Assembly: GCA_016194865.1 (NCBI GenBank)
Contig: JACQAT010000022.1
Span: 1 to 60,306 of the forward strand
Direction: 5' to 3'
DNA length: 60,306 nt
From: Chloroflexota bacterium
Lineage (GTDB): Bacteria; Chloroflexota; Limnocylindria; P2-11E
Of the stretch, positions 48,404-57,197 are shown piece after piece. The position numbers were made by a program, and so were the translations under genes. The notes under the pieces are model-generated. The model saw only the letters and a list, made by a program, of their open reading frames with translations, was not told the origin of the DNA and made no database searches. Numbering within the stretch: the stretch's first letter is position 1; each line of letters opens with the position of its first letter.

Positions 48404-50119
48404 ATGGCGATGCCGGCACTTCGCGAAGCGACGGTGACACAGGCCACGACCGCGCGGGGCGCGGACCTGGTCCTGATCGCCCTGCAGCGTGCTGGCACCG
48501 ACGTGGTGTTCGGGTATCCGGGCGGCGCGTGCCTCCCGATCTACGACGCGCTCCCTGACCACCCCTGGCTGAAGCACATCCTCGTGCGCCACGAGCAGGG
48601 CGCCGCGCACATGGCCGATGGCTACGCGCGCGTCGCGGGCCGTCCCGGCGTCGTCATGGTGACGAGCGGTCCCGGCGCGACGAACCTCGTGACCGGCCTC
48701 GCCTCCGCGTACATGGACTCGATCCCGATGATCGCGATCACCGGTCAGGTGTCGACCGCGCTCATGGGACGCGATGCGTTCCAGGAGACCGACGTCATCG
48801 GCATGGTCACGCCGGTCACGAAGCACGCGTTCCTGATCCAGCGCACCGAGGACATCCTTCCCGTGATCGCTCGCGCGTTCCAGGTCTCGATGGAAGGCCG
48901 TCCGGGGCCCGTGGTGGTCGACATCCCGAAGGACGTGCAGATCAGCGAGGGGTCCACGCGCGCGGGCGAGCCGCGCCTGCGTGGCGGCCACGCGATGCGT
49001 GACCTCGACGAGCGTGCCTTCGACGAGGCGGCCGAGCTGCTGGCCAAGGCGCGCAAGCCGATGATCATCGCCGGTCACGGCGTGCGGATCGGGCGCGCGC
49101 ACGCGGGCCTGCGCGAGCTGGCGGAGCGCCTCGACGCGCCGGTCGCGATGACCCTGCTAGGCATCGGCGTGATCCCCGACGAGCATCCGCTCGCGGCCGG
49201 CATGATCGGCATGCACGGCTCGCCTCGCACCAACCGCGCGATCAACGCCGCGGACGTGATCCTCGGGATCGGCCTGCGCTTCGACGACCGCGTGACCGGC
49301 AAGCTGTCGGCCTTCGCGCCGAACGCGAAGATCATCCACATCGACATCGACGAGACGCAGATCGGCAAGAACGTGCCGACCGCGATCGGGATCGCCGCCG
49401 ACTCCAAGTCCGCCATCGACGCGCTGCTCGCGCGCGTCCAGAAGAAGACCCACCCGGAGTGGCGCGCCGCCCTCGACGCGGACCGCGCCAAGCCGAAGCT
49501 CGCCCAGTTCGAGGACCGCATGGAGCTCGCCCCTCGGCCGGTCGTGCGCGCGATCCGCGAGATCGCGAGCCCCGACGCGTACTTCGTCGCGGACGTGGGT
49601 CAGCACCAGATGTGGGCCGCGCAGCACCTCGGCTTCACCGATCCGGACCGCTTCCTGACGTCCGGCGGCCTCGGCGCGATGGGCTACGCGCTGCCGGCCG
49701 CGCTCGGTGCGCAGGTCGGCGCGCCGGACAAGGAGGTCTGGGCGCTGGTCGGCGACGGCGGCGCGCAGATGACGATCCAGGAGATCGGCACCGCGGTCCA
49801 GGAGGACCTGCCGGTGAAGATGATCATCCTCAACAACGGCTACCTCGGCATGGTGCGGCAGTGGCAGCAGCTGTTCTTCAACGGCCGCATCTCGCAGACG
49901 CCGATCACCAGCCCCGACTACGTCAAGCTCGCCGACGCGTACGGCGCGCGCGGCTTCACCGTCGAGCGCAGAGGGGAGCTGCGCCCGGCGCTCGAAGCCG
50001 CGAAGCGCGCCACCGGGCCCGTCATCGTCGACGTGCGCATCGAGCGCGAGGCCAACGTGTGGCCGATCGTGCCGCCGGGCGGCGCGAACGCGGATCTCAT
50101 CGAGGGGCCGAGCTCGTGA
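48404..50119 (+). CDS. ilvB: Acetolactate synthase, large (catalytic) subunit
   Basis: A 571-aa thiamine-diphosphate enzyme condensing pyruvate with pyruvate or 2-oxobutyrate. It has VRHEQGAAHMADGYARVAG with the cofactor-activating Glu (about residue 64), SGPGATNLVTG, FQETDVIGMVTPVTKH, the FAD-domain motif and the ThDP motif VGDGGAQMTIQEIGTA through LNNGYLGMVRQWQQLF. The MVRQWQ segment is typical of true AHAS rather than other ThDP enzymes. RBS AGGGGAG at 48388-48394. First structural gene of ilvB-ilvN-ilvC-orf62-leuA-ilvD. Confidence 0.96.
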   Translation: MAMPALREATVTQATTARGADLVLIALQRAGTDVVFGYPGGACLPIYDALPDHPWLKHILVRHEQGAAHMADGYARVAGRPGVVMVTSGPGATNLVTGLASAYMDSIPMIAITGQVSTALMGRDAFQETDVIGMVTPVTKHAFLIQRTEDILPVIARAFQVSMEGRPGPVVVDIPKDVQISEGSTRAGEPRLRGGHAMRDLDERAFDEAAELLAKARKPMIIAGHGVRIGRAHAGLRELAERLDAPVAMTLLGIGVIPDEHPLAAGMIGMHGSPRTNRAINAADVILGIGLRFDDRVTGKLSAFAPNAKIIHIDIDETQIGKNVPTAIGIAADSKSAIDALLARVQKKTHPEWRAALDADRAKPKLAQFEDRMELAPRPVVRAIREIASPDAYFVADVGQHQMWAAQHLGFTDPDRFLTSGGLGAMGYALPAALGAQVGAPDKEVWALVGDGGAQMTIQEIGTAVQEDLPVKMIILNNGYLGMVRQWQQLFFNGRISQTPITSPDYVKLADAYGARGFTVERRGELRPALEAAKRATGPVIVDVRIEREANVWPIVPPGGANADLIEGPSS

Positions 50120-50355
50120 CGGGACAACGCTTCCGCCTCGTCGTCGAGCGTGAGGTCGGCGCGCTGGAGCGCGTGCTCGGCGTCGCTCGCCGTCGCAACC
50201 TCGGCGTCGAGAGCCTGTCCGTCACGTCCACGGACCCGCAGACCTGGAACGTCCAGCTGCACGCGCGCGAGGTCGCGCCCGCCGAGGCGTCGCTCGCGCT
50301 GCGTCAGTTCTCCGCGCTCACGAACGTCCGGCTCGCGCGCATCGAGGAGGTTTGA
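50116..50355 (+). CDS. ilvN: Acetolactate synthase small subunit, ACT domain only
   Basis: A 79-aa protein consisting of one ACT domain ([42 protein letters not shown]). Usual IlvN/IlvH subunits are about 160 aa with a second C-terminal domain; this one is the size of the short IlvM type of enterobacteria, which is poorly sensitive to valine. Starts with GTG in a GTGA overlap with ilvB. It is expected to stabilise and activate IlvB. Confidence 0.85.
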   Translation: MTGQRFRLVVEREVGALERVLGVARRRNLGVESLSVTSTDPQTWNVQLHAREVAPAEASLALRQFSALTNVRLARIEEV

Positions 50356-50357
50356 TC

Positions 50358-51407
50358 GTGGCCGCCACCGTCTACTACGACAAGGACGTCGATCCGAACG
50401 CACTGCGTGGCAAGACCATCGCCGTGATCGGCTATGGCAGCCAGGGTCACGCGCACGCGCAGAACCTGCGCGACAGCGGCCACCAGGTCGTCATCGGGCT
50501 CGCCGAGGGCAGCGGGAGCAGGGAGCGCGCGACGAAGGACGGCTTCGAGGTCCGCGCCGTCGCCGACGCGGCGCGCAACGCCGACGTCGTCGTCATCCTC
50601 GCACCCGACCCGACGCACCGGAAGATCTGGGAGCAGATCGCGCCGTCGATGGGCAAGGGTCGCACGCTGATCGTCGCGCACGCGTTCTCCGTCCACTTCG
50701 GCGAGGTCAAGGCGGGCCCCGATGTCGACGTCGTGCTCGTCGCGCCGAAGGCGCCGGGTCACCGGATGCGCGAGGTCTTCACCGAGGGCAAGGGCGTGCC
50801 CGCGCTGCTCGCCGTGCAGCAGGATCCGAGCGGCACGGCCTGGGCGACCGGTCTCGCGTACGCGCAGGCGATCGGCGCCACGCGCGCCGGCGTGATCCGC
50901 ACGACGTTCGCGGAGGAGGTCGAGACGGACCTCTTCGGCGAGCAAACGGTGCTCTGCGGCGGCGTCTCCGAGCTCATCAAGGCCGGGTTCGACACGCTCG
51001 TCGAGGCCGGGTACCAGCCTGAGGTCGCGTACTTCGAGTGCATGAACGAGATGAAGCTGATCGTCGACCTCATGTACGAGGGCGGCCTCAGCTACATGCG
51101 CTATTCCGTCAGCGACACCGCCGAGTTCGGCGACTACACGTCCGGCCAGCGGATCATCGACTCGCGCGTCCGCGCCACGATGAAGCAGGTCCTCGCCGAG
51201 ATCAAGGACGGCAGCTGGGCGAAGCGCTGGATCGAGGAGGCGCGTCGCGGCTCACCCGAGCTGTATCGCCGCCGCGAAGAGGAGCAGCAGGGCCAGATCG
51301 AGAAGGTCGGGCGCCAGCTGCGCGAGATGATGCCGTGGCTTCCGAAGCGCACGGTGCCGAAGGTGTCGAGCGCGCGGCCGCGTGAAGCCGTCACGGCCGC
51401 GAAATAG
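50358..51407 (+). CDS. ilvC: Ketol-acid reductoisomerase (class I)
   Basis: A 349-aa NADPH enzyme. It has [23 protein letters not shown] (Rossmann motif, about residues 15-37), [19 protein letters not shown], the knotted helical domain [42 protein letters not shown] and [16 protein letters not shown] 50358 has GGAGG 7 nt upstream; a TTG at 50352 overlapping the ilvN stop is the alternative. Standard class I length plus a short basic tail. Confidence 0.96.
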   Translation: MAATVYYDKDVDPNALRGKTIAVIGYGSQGHAHAQNLRDSGHQVVIGLAEGSGSRERATKDGFEVRAVADAARNADVVVILAPDPTHRKIWEQIAPSMGKGRTLIVAHAFSVHFGEVKAGPDVDVVLVAPKAPGHRMREVFTEGKGVPALLAVQQDPSGTAWATGLAYAQAIGATRAGVIRTTFAEEVETDLFGEQTVLCGGVSELIKAGFDTLVEAGYQPEVAYFECMNEMKLIVDLMYEGGLSYMRYSVSDTAEFGDYTSGQRIIDSRVRATMKQVLAEIKDGSWAKRWIEEARRGSPELYRRREEEQQGQIEKVGRQLREMMPWLPKRTVPKVSSARPREAVTAAK

Positions 51408-51418
51408 GGAGGGCGAGA

Positions 51419-51607
51419 ATGTCGGTGAAAGAGCTCCTGCGTTCGAGACTGGCACGGCTGGGGATGCATTTCGACGACGAGATGCTCGGCCGCGCCGAGG
51501 CGATCGTGGACGCGCACTCCGAGCGGCCCGAGTCGCTGCACGACATCCAGCTGATGTCCATCGCGGTCGAGGCGTACCGCCGCCCCGAGTCGCCGGAGAT
51601 CGTCTGA
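51419..51607 (+). CDS. Conserved-position small protein of the ilv operon (62 aa)
   Basis: ATG 51419 with GGGAGGGCGAG just upstream; 62 residues, mostly helical and charged ([52 protein letters not shown]). No Cys, no membrane segment, no recognisable domain. It sits between ilvC and leuA, and its TGA overlaps the likely CTG start of leuA (CTGA). Reinitiation from this ORF would control leuA translation, so it may be needed for coupling, as an enzyme partner, or both. Confidence 0.6.
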   Translation: MSVKELLRSRLARLGMHFDDEMLGRAEAIVDAHSERPESLHDIQLMSIAVEAYRRPESPEIV

Positions 51608-52773
51608 GCCGCAGGGTCCGCGTTTTCGACACGACGCTCCGGGACGGGGAGCAGGCGCCGGGCGCCTCGCTCGTCGGCGCCGACAAGCTGCGCATCGCGC
51701 ACGCGCTCGCGGAGCTCGGCGTCGACATCATCGAGGCGGGCTTCGCCGCGGCGTCGGAGGGCGAGCACGAGGCGGTCTCCACGATCGCCCGCGAGGTCCG
51801 GGGCCCCGCGATCGCGACCCTGGCGCGCGCCGCGGATCGGGACATCGATGAGGCGGCCCGCGCGCTGTCCGCCGCGGAGCGCTCGGTCCTGCACGTGTTC
51901 ATCGCGACGAGCGACGTCCACCTCGAGAAGAAGCTCAAGATCGATCGCGACGAATGTCTCTCGCGCGTGCACCGCGCGGTCAGCCGCGCCGTCGAGCGCG
52001 CCGCGCGCGTCGAGTTCTCCGCGGAGGATGCCACGCGCACGGATCCGGCGTTCCTGGCGCGGGTCTACGGCGTCGCGGCGAAGGCCGGCGCCACGAGCGT
52101 CAACATCCCGGATACGGTCGGGTACGTGCTGCCGAGCGAGTTCGCGGCGCTGATGCGCTCGATGCGCGCGGTCCTCCCCGCGCACGTCGCCATCTCGGTG
52201 CATTGCCACAACGACCTCGGCCTCGCCGTGGCGAACACGCTGTCGGCCGTCGAGGCGGGCGTCGACCAGGTCCATGTCACGGTCAACGGGCTCGGCGAGC
52301 GCGGCGGAAACGCGTCGCTCGAGGAGACGGTGATGGCGCTGCGCATGCGCCGCGACCATTACGACGCCGAGACGAGCGTCGTCAGCGAGGGCCTCGTCCC
52401 GATCAGCCGTCTCGTCTCGGAGCTCACCGGCATCCCGGTGCAGCCGAACAAGGCCATCGTCGGCGCGAACGCGTTCGCGCACGCCTCGGGCGTCCATCAG
52501 GACGGCGTGCTGAAGGACCCGCGGACCTACGAGATCATGACCCCGGAGTCGGTCGGCTGGGAGGCGCGGCGCATCGTCGTCGGGAAGCTGTCCGGCCGGC
52601 GCGGGCTCGCCGCGCGCCTCGTCGCCCTCGGGGTGCCCCTGGATGGGGACGCCCTGGAGCGCGCCTACGCGCTCGCGATGCGGCGCGGCGAAGAGGTCCA
52701 CGCGCTCGACGATCACGACCTGGTCACCATCGCCGCCACCGCGCGGCGCACCGCTCCGCAGCCCGTCGCGTGA
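51604..52773 (+). CDS. leuA: 2-isopropylmalate synthase lacking the C-terminal regulatory domain
   Basis: A 389-aa HMGL-like TIM-barrel enzyme condensing 2-oxoisovalerate with acetyl-CoA. Motifs: [69 protein letters not shown] and [17 protein letters not shown] (subdomain I of LeuA). It ends right after the subdomain II region, so the about 120-residue leucine-sensing domain is missing. No ATG, GTG or TTG exists near the conserved N-terminus; CTG 51604 overlapping the orf62 stop as CTGA gives (M)[12 protein letters not shown] related homocitrate- or citramalate-type activity is a less likely alternative. Confidence 0.88.
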   Translation: MSRRVRVFDTTLRDGEQAPGASLVGADKLRIAHALAELGVDIIEAGFAAASEGEHEAVSTIAREVRGPAIATLARAADRDIDEAARALSAAERSVLHVFIATSDVHLEKKLKIDRDECLSRVHRAVSRAVERAARVEFSAEDATRTDPAFLARVYGVAAKAGATSVNIPDTVGYVLPSEFAALMRSMRAVLPAHVAISVHCHNDLGLAVANTLSAVEAGVDQVHVTVNGLGERGGNASLEETVMALRMRRDHYDAETSVVSEGLVPISRLVSELTGIPVQPNKAIVGANAFAHASGVHQDGVLKDPRTYEIMTPESVGWEARRIVVGKLSGRRGLAARLVALGVPLDGDALERAYALAMRRGEEVHALDDHDLVTIAATARRTAPQPVA

Positions 52774-54449
52774 CCGACGCGAGCGAGGACACGCGGGCCA
52801 ATAGCCGCGTCCTCGTCGATGGACCGGATCGCGCGCCCGCGCGCGCGATGCTGCGCGGCGCGGGCTACAGCGCGGAGGATCTCAAGAGGCCGCTGATCGG
52901 TGTCGCGCACAGCTGGATCGAGGTCATGCCCTGCACCATGCACCTGCGCGAGATCGCGAAATGGGTGAAGGAGGGGATCCGCGAGGCGGGCGGCACGCCG
53001 GTCGAGTGCAACACGATCGCCGTCTCCGACGGCATCGCGATGGGCACCGAGGGCATGAAGTCGTCGCTCATCTCGCGTGAGATCGTCGCGGACTCCATCG
53101 AGCTCGTGGTCCGCGGTCATCTCCTGGACGGACTCGTCGCGATCAGCGGCTGCGACAAGACCATCCCCGGCTGCGTGATGGCGCTCGCACGGCTCGACGT
53201 CCCGGGGCTGATGCTCTACGGCGGCTCGATCATGCCGGGCCGCTTCGAGGGGAAGGACGTCACGATCGGCGACGTCTTCGAGGCCGTCGGCAGGCACGCC
53301 GCGGGCACCATGAGCGACGCGCGCCTCGAGGAGCTCGAGAGCGTGGCCTGCCCCGGCGCGGGCGCGTGCGGCGGCCAGTTCACCGCGAACACGATGGCGA
53401 CCGCCTTCGAGGCGCTCGGCATCTCGCCCGCCGGCTCGAGCGGCGTGCCCGCGCTCGATCCGCGGCGCCGCGAGGTCGCGCGCGCGGCCGGCCGGCGCGT
53501 CATGACGCTGCTTCGCGAAGGCGTGAAGCCGCGCTCGATCATCACGCGTCCGGCGCTCGAGAACGCGATCGCCGCGGTGATGGCGACCGGTGGCTCGACG
53601 AACGCGGTGCTGCATCTGCTGGCCGTCGCGCGCGACGCGGGCGTGGACCTCACGCTCGCCGACTTCGACCGCATCAGCGCGCGCACCCCGCTGCTCGCGG
53701 ACATGAAGCCGTGGGGCCGCTTCACCGCGCCCGACATGGATCACGCGGGCGGCATCATGCTCGTCCTGCGGCGTCTTCTTGACGCGGGGCTCCTCAACGC
53801 GGACGCGCCGACCGTGAGCGGCCGCACCATCGGCGAAGAGGCGCGCGACGCGAAGGAGACCAGGGGCCAGGAGGTCGTGAAGGCGCTGGCGACCCCGATC
53901 GCCGCGAGCGGCGGCATGGTCATCCTGGGCGGCTCCCTCGCGCCCGAGGGCTGCGTCATGAAGGTGGCGGGCCACCTCATGAGCGCGCGTACCTTCACCG
54001 CGCGCGTCTTCGAGTGCGAGGAGGACGCGTTCGCGGCGGTCGTGGGTGGGAAGATCAGAGAGGGAGACGTGCTCGTCATCCGCTACGAGGGGCCGAAGGG
54101 CGGACCCGGCATGCGCGAGATGCTCGGGGTCACGGGCGCGATCGTGGGCGCCGGTCTGGGGGAGAAGGTCGCGCTCATCACCGATGGGCGCTTCTCGGGC
54201 GCGACCCACGGTCACATGGTCGGCCACGTCGCGCCGGAGGCCGCGACCGGCGGGCCCATCGCGCTCGTGCGTGACGGCGACGCGATCGTCGTCGATCCCG
54301 TGAAGCGGCGGCTCGATCTCGACGTACCCGCCGGCGAGCTCGCGAGGCGCAGGGCGTCGTGGCGCGAGCCGGCGCCTCGCTATCGGACGGGCGCGCTCGC
54401 GAAGTACGCGAAGCTGGTGTCCAGCGCCGCTGACGGCGCGGTCACTTGA
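52770..54449 (+). CDS. ilvD: Dihydroxy-acid dehydratase
   Basis: A 559-aa iron-sulfur dehydratase forming 2-oxoisovalerate and 2-oxo-3-methylvalerate. It has [20 protein letters not shown], cluster Cys residues in SGCDKTIPG and [40 protein letters not shown] and the C-terminal [21 protein letters not shown]. Starts with GTG in a GTGA overlap with leuA. Last gene of the ilv operon. Its TGA is embedded in the -35 box of the next promoter. Confidence 0.96.
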   Translation: MTDASEDTRANSRVLVDGPDRAPARAMLRGAGYSAEDLKRPLIGVAHSWIEVMPCTMHLREIAKWVKEGIREAGGTPVECNTIAVSDGIAMGTEGMKSSLISREIVADSIELVVRGHLLDGLVAISGCDKTIPGCVMALARLDVPGLMLYGGSIMPGRFEGKDVTIGDVFEAVGRHAAGTMSDARLEELESVACPGAGACGGQFTANTMATAFEALGISPAGSSGVPALDPRRREVARAAGRRVMTLLREGVKPRSIITRPALENAIAAVMATGGSTNAVLHLLAVARDAGVDLTLADFDRISARTPLLADMKPWGRFTAPDMDHAGGIMLVLRRLLDAGLLNADAPTVSGRTIGEEARDAKETRGQEVVKALATPIAASGGMVILGGSLAPEGCVMKVAGHLMSARTFTARVFECEEDAFAAVVGGKIREGDVLVIRYEGPKGGPGMREMLGVTGAIVGAGLGEKVALITDGRFSGATHGHMVGHVAPEAATGGPIALVRDGDAIVVDPVKRRLDLDVPAGELARRRASWREPAPRYRTGALAKYAKLVSSAADGAVT

Positions 54450-54475
54450 CCGCCGCGAGCGCCGTTGGGTACAGT
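54446..54475 (+). promoter_or_regulatory. Promoter of the aminotransferase leader (TTGACC-N18-TACAGT)
   Basis: TTGACC at 54446-54451 (overlapping the ilvD stop codon) and TACAGT at 54470-54475, spacer 18 bp, the same as for the ilvB promoter. Predicted transcription start about 54482, 3 nt before GTG 54485. Confidence 0.65.
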
Positions 54476-54484
54476 GAACGGGAC

Positions 54485-54559
54485 GTGATGTACGGCCTCC
54501 CGATCCCGCCGGCCCCGATCAGCCCCATTCTCGGGGCTCGTATCGCTTTGGGGGGATAG
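54485..54559 (+). CDS. Ile-rich leader peptide (24 aa) of the aminotransferase-ilvA-leuCD operon
   Basis: GTG 54485 and ATG 54488 are in frame; TAG at 54557-54559. The peptide reads YGLPIPPAPISPILGARI before ending ALGG: four Ile, three Leu and several Pro codons. Its last codons contain GGGGGG (54550-54555), which can pair with CCTCCC of the terminator 5' arm (one G-U). The operon it heads includes threonine deaminase (isoleucine branch) and leuCD, matching Ile/Leu sensing. Confidence 0.75.
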   Translation: MMYGLPIPPAPISPILGARIALGG

Positions 54560-54593
54560 CAGGCAGGTACACGCGACGCGCACAGCAGCCAGA

Positions 54594-54625
54594 AGGCCTC
54601 CCGGAACGGGAGGCCTCTTCATTTT
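54594..54625 (+). terminator. Attenuator terminator before the aminotransferase gene
   Basis: AGGCCTCCCG (54594-54603) pairs over 10 bp with CGGGAGGCCT (54607-54616), loop GAA, followed by CTTCATTTT. ACACGCGACGCG (54569-54580) lies 10 nt after the leader stop and 14 nt before the stem, exactly as in the ilvB leader. Confidence 0.7.
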
Positions 54626-54641
54626 CGGAGAGGAGGGCGAG

Positions 54642-55871
54642 ATGGCGATGACGACACCGATGGTGAGCCGCGACCCGCAGAGCAACGATCGCGACCGTTT
54701 GAACGCCGTGCATGGCTCGTTCATCGACGAGACCATCGGCATCGTCGCCCGGCAGACGCGCGACACCGTCTCCTTCGCCGTCGGCGCGCCGGCGCACGAG
54801 GCGCTCGACCTCGTTGGGGCCGCCGACCTGGTCTCGACCGTCATCCATCGCGAAGGCGCGAGCGCCCTCGGCTACGCGATCACCGAGGGGGAGCCCGAGC
54901 TGCGCGACATCGTCGCGCACGATGCGCGCGCGCGCGGCCTCAACGTCAAGCACGAGGACGTGCTCGTGAGCGCCGGCGCCCTGCAGGCCGTCGATCTCGT
55001 GTGCCGCGTGTTCCTCAAGCCAGGCGACGTGGTCGTCGCCGAGTCGCCCGGATTCGCGAACGCGCTCTCCGCGTTCCGCAACCACGGCGCGCGCGTGCTC
55101 GAGGTCCCCGTGGACAGCGAGGGCCTCGACGTCGCCGCCGCGGCTCGCCTGCTCCGCGCCGGTGGCATCCGGCCGCGGATGTTCTTCGTGGTCCCGAACT
55201 TCCAGAACCCGACCGGCGAGACGCTATCGCACGCGCGTCGCGACGCGCTCGTCGCGCTGGCCGCGAGCCACGGCGCCATCGTCGTCGAGGACGATCCCTA
55301 CGGCCTGCTGCGCTACCGCGGCAAGGAGATCCCCGCGATCGCCGCGCTTCATCCCCACAGCGGCGTCGTCAGCATCGGGACCTTCTCCAAGACGTTCCTC
55401 CCGGGCCTGCGCGTCGGCTGGGTCATCAGCGACCACGAGGTCATCAAGCGGATGGCCGCGGCGAAGCAGACGATGGACTCGAGCACCGGGACGCTCGGGC
55501 AGCGCGTCGTCGTCGAGTTCCATCGCCGCGGCGGCGTCGCGGCGCACGTCGACAAGCTGCGCGCGCTCTACGGCGCGAAGCAGGCACGCGGTCGCGCCGC
55601 GCTCCAACGCGTCTTCGGCGACGCGAAGGGGGTGTCGTGGAACGATCCCCAGGGGGGGTTCTACTTCTGGCTCAAGCTGCCGCAGGGCATGAGCGCACGC
55701 ACGCTGCTCGGCCTCGCGCTCGAAGAGGGCGTTGCGTTCGTGCCGGGTGACGCGTTCGCGATCGAGCAGGATCACGGCTCGGCGCTGCGGTTCTCGATCA
55801 GCGCGCCGACGCTCGACCGGATCGACGAGGGCGTGACGCGTCTGCGTCGCGCGTACGACCGGCTCGCATGA
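54642..55871 (+). CDS. PLP-dependent aminotransferase (fold type I, ARO8/LysN-like)
   Basis: A 409-aa class I/II aminotransferase. It has VTFAVGAPAHEALDL-type N-terminal binding region, GYAITEGEPELRDIVAHDAR, FFVVPNFQNPTGETLS, VVEDDPYGLLRYRG and the PLP-binding Lys in SIGTFSKTFLPGLRVGWV (about residue 250). The subgroup acts on 2-aminoadipate, aromatic or branched-chain amino acids. No ilvE is in the window, and an Ile-rich leader heads this operon, so final transamination to Ile/Leu/Val is a reasonable inference. RBS GGAGAGGAGGG upstream of ATG 54642. Confidence 0.85.
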   Translation: MAMTTPMVSRDPQSNDRDRLNAVHGSFIDETIGIVARQTRDTVSFAVGAPAHEALDLVGAADLVSTVIHREGASALGYAITEGEPELRDIVAHDARARGLNVKHEDVLVSAGALQAVDLVCRVFLKPGDVVVAESPGFANALSAFRNHGARVLEVPVDSEGLDVAAAARLLRAGGIRPRMFFVVPNFQNPTGETLSHARRDALVALAASHGAIVVEDDPYGLLRYRGKEIPAIAALHPHSGVVSIGTFSKTFLPGLRVGWVISDHEVIKRMAAAKQTMDSSTGTLGQRVVVEFHRRGGVAAHVDKLRALYGAKQARGRAALQRVFGDAKGVSWNDPQGGFYFWLKLPQGMSARTLLGLALEEGVAFVPGDAFAIEQDHGSALRFSISAPTLDRIDEGVTRLRRAYDRLA

Positions 55872-57109
55872 CCGTCACCACGAGGCGTCTCGATGCCGGC
55901 GCGGTCGCCGAGGCCGCGGAGCTCATCCGGCCGCATGTGTATCGGACGCCGACGGAGCGCTCGAGCGCGCTCAGCGAGCTGACCGGGCGCGAGGTCTTCC
56001 TCAAGCTCGAGAACCTCCAGCGCACCGGCGCGTTCAAGATCCGCGGGGCGCTCCACGCGATCCTCCGTCTCGATCCGAAGGTCCGCGCGAGCGGCGTGGC
56101 CACCGCATCCGCCGGCAACCACGGGCAGGGCGTGGCGTTCGCGGCCCAGCTCGTCGGCGTGCGCGCGACCGTCGTCGTGCCGCACGGCGTGCCACTGGCG
56201 AAGCTGGCCGCGATCCAGCGCACCGGCGCCGAGGCGGTGCTCGAGGGCGCGAACTACGACGAATCGCATGCCACCGCGCTGACGCTCGCGCGGGAGCGCG
56301 GCCTCACCTACGTCCATGCGTTCGACGACGACGACGTGATCGCGGGGCAGGGGACGCTCGCCCTCGAGATGCTGGACGACGTCGACGACCTCGACGTGCT
56401 CGTCGTCGCCATGGTCGGTGGCGGTCTCATCTCCGGTGTCGCGCTCGCGGCGAGCGGCCGCGAGAAGCGCCCGCGCATCGTCGGCGTGCAGGCATCCGGC
56501 GCGTCCGCGCTCGCCGAGTCGTTCAGGGCGGGGAAGATCGTCGAGCGTCCCGTGTCGACCATCGCCGACGGCATCGCGGTCCGCACGCCGGTCGAGCGCA
56601 CGTTCGGTCTCGTGAAGCGGCTGGTCGACGACGTAGTGACCGTGAGCGACGAGGCGATCGCGCGCGCGATCGTCGTGCTGCTCGAGCGCCAGAAGCTGCT
56701 CGCCGAGGGCGCGGGCGCCGCGGCGCTCGCCGCGGTCCTCGAGAACGGCGCCATCAAGGGCAAGCGCGTCGGCGTCGTCATCAGCGGCGGCAACATCGAT
56801 CCGAACCTGCTCGGCAAGGTCCTGCAGCAGGGTCTCGCCTCGGCGGGACGCTACCTCGCGCTGCGCACCTGGCTCGACGACCGACCCGGCGCGCTCCACG
56901 ACCTCACCGGGCTGCTCGCCGCGGAGCGCATCAACATCGTGCACATCGGCATCCATCGGGTCGGTCCGTACGCCGCGCTCGGCCGCGTCGGACTCGACGT
57001 GATCGTCGAGACGCGCGATCGCGCGCACGCGGATTCCGTGCTCGCGCTGCTGCATGCGCGCGGCTTCCCGGCGGACGAGCTGCTCGACACCGTCCCGACG
57101 GCGTCGTAG
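55868..57109 (+). CDS. ilvA: Threonine ammonia-lyase with C-terminal ACT-like domain
   Basis: A 413-aa PLP enzyme deaminating threonine to 2-oxobutyrate, the first step of isoleucine synthesis. The PLP Lys is in TGAFKIRGALHAI (about residue 58), followed by ASAGNHGQGVAFAA, the phosphate-binding MVGGGLISGVALA and SGGNIDPNLLGKVL. The last about 75 residues form one ACT-like unit (LDDRPGALHDLTGLLA). This is the short form found as catabolic TdcB or as single-ACT IlvA; the context favours a biosynthetic role. ATGA overlap with the aminotransferase gene. Confidence 0.92.
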   Translation: MTVTTRRLDAGAVAEAAELIRPHVYRTPTERSSALSELTGREVFLKLENLQRTGAFKIRGALHAILRLDPKVRASGVATASAGNHGQGVAFAAQLVGVRATVVVPHGVPLAKLAAIQRTGAEAVLEGANYDESHATALTLARERGLTYVHAFDDDDVIAGQGTLALEMLDDVDDLDVLVVAMVGGGLISGVALAASGREKRPRIVGVQASGASALAESFRAGKIVERPVSTIADGIAVRTPVERTFGLVKRLVDDVVTVSDEAIARAIVVLLERQKLLAEGAGAAALAAVLENGAIKGKRVGVVISGGNIDPNLLGKVLQQGLASAGRYLALRTWLDDRPGALHDLTGLLAAERINIVHIGIHRVGPYAALGRVGLDVIVETRDRAHADSVLALLHARGFPADELLDTVPTAS

Positions 57110-57125
57110 CGAATGAAGCAAGGTC

Positions 57126-57197
57126 GCCGAGTTGGCGCATCATTCGAGGGCCGAGTTAGCGCATCATTCGAGGGCCGAGTTAGCGCATCATTCGAGG
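57126..57197 (+). repeat. Three tandem copies of a 24-bp unit before leuC
   Basis: Three head-to-tail 24-bp copies at 57126-57149, 57150-57173 and 57174-57197, the first differing at one base (G134/A). Each contains GCGCATCATTCGAGGG and so carries a GAGGG Shine-Dalgarno-like core; the third copy's GAGG (57194-57197) is followed 3 nt later by the leuC ATG. The unit is a multiple of three with no in-frame stop, so it also reads as AELAHHSR repeats in the leuC frame from TTG 57132. Confidence 0.85.

Noticed and set aside
51382-51603. leuA starting far upstream inside ilvC
   Set aside because: The extra 74 residues are Arg/Gly/Pro-rich, out of frame with ilvC and orf62, and absent from the known LeuA N-terminus.
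57126-57197. CRISPR array
   Set aside because: Repeats are directly contiguous with no spacers, only three copies, and no cas genes.
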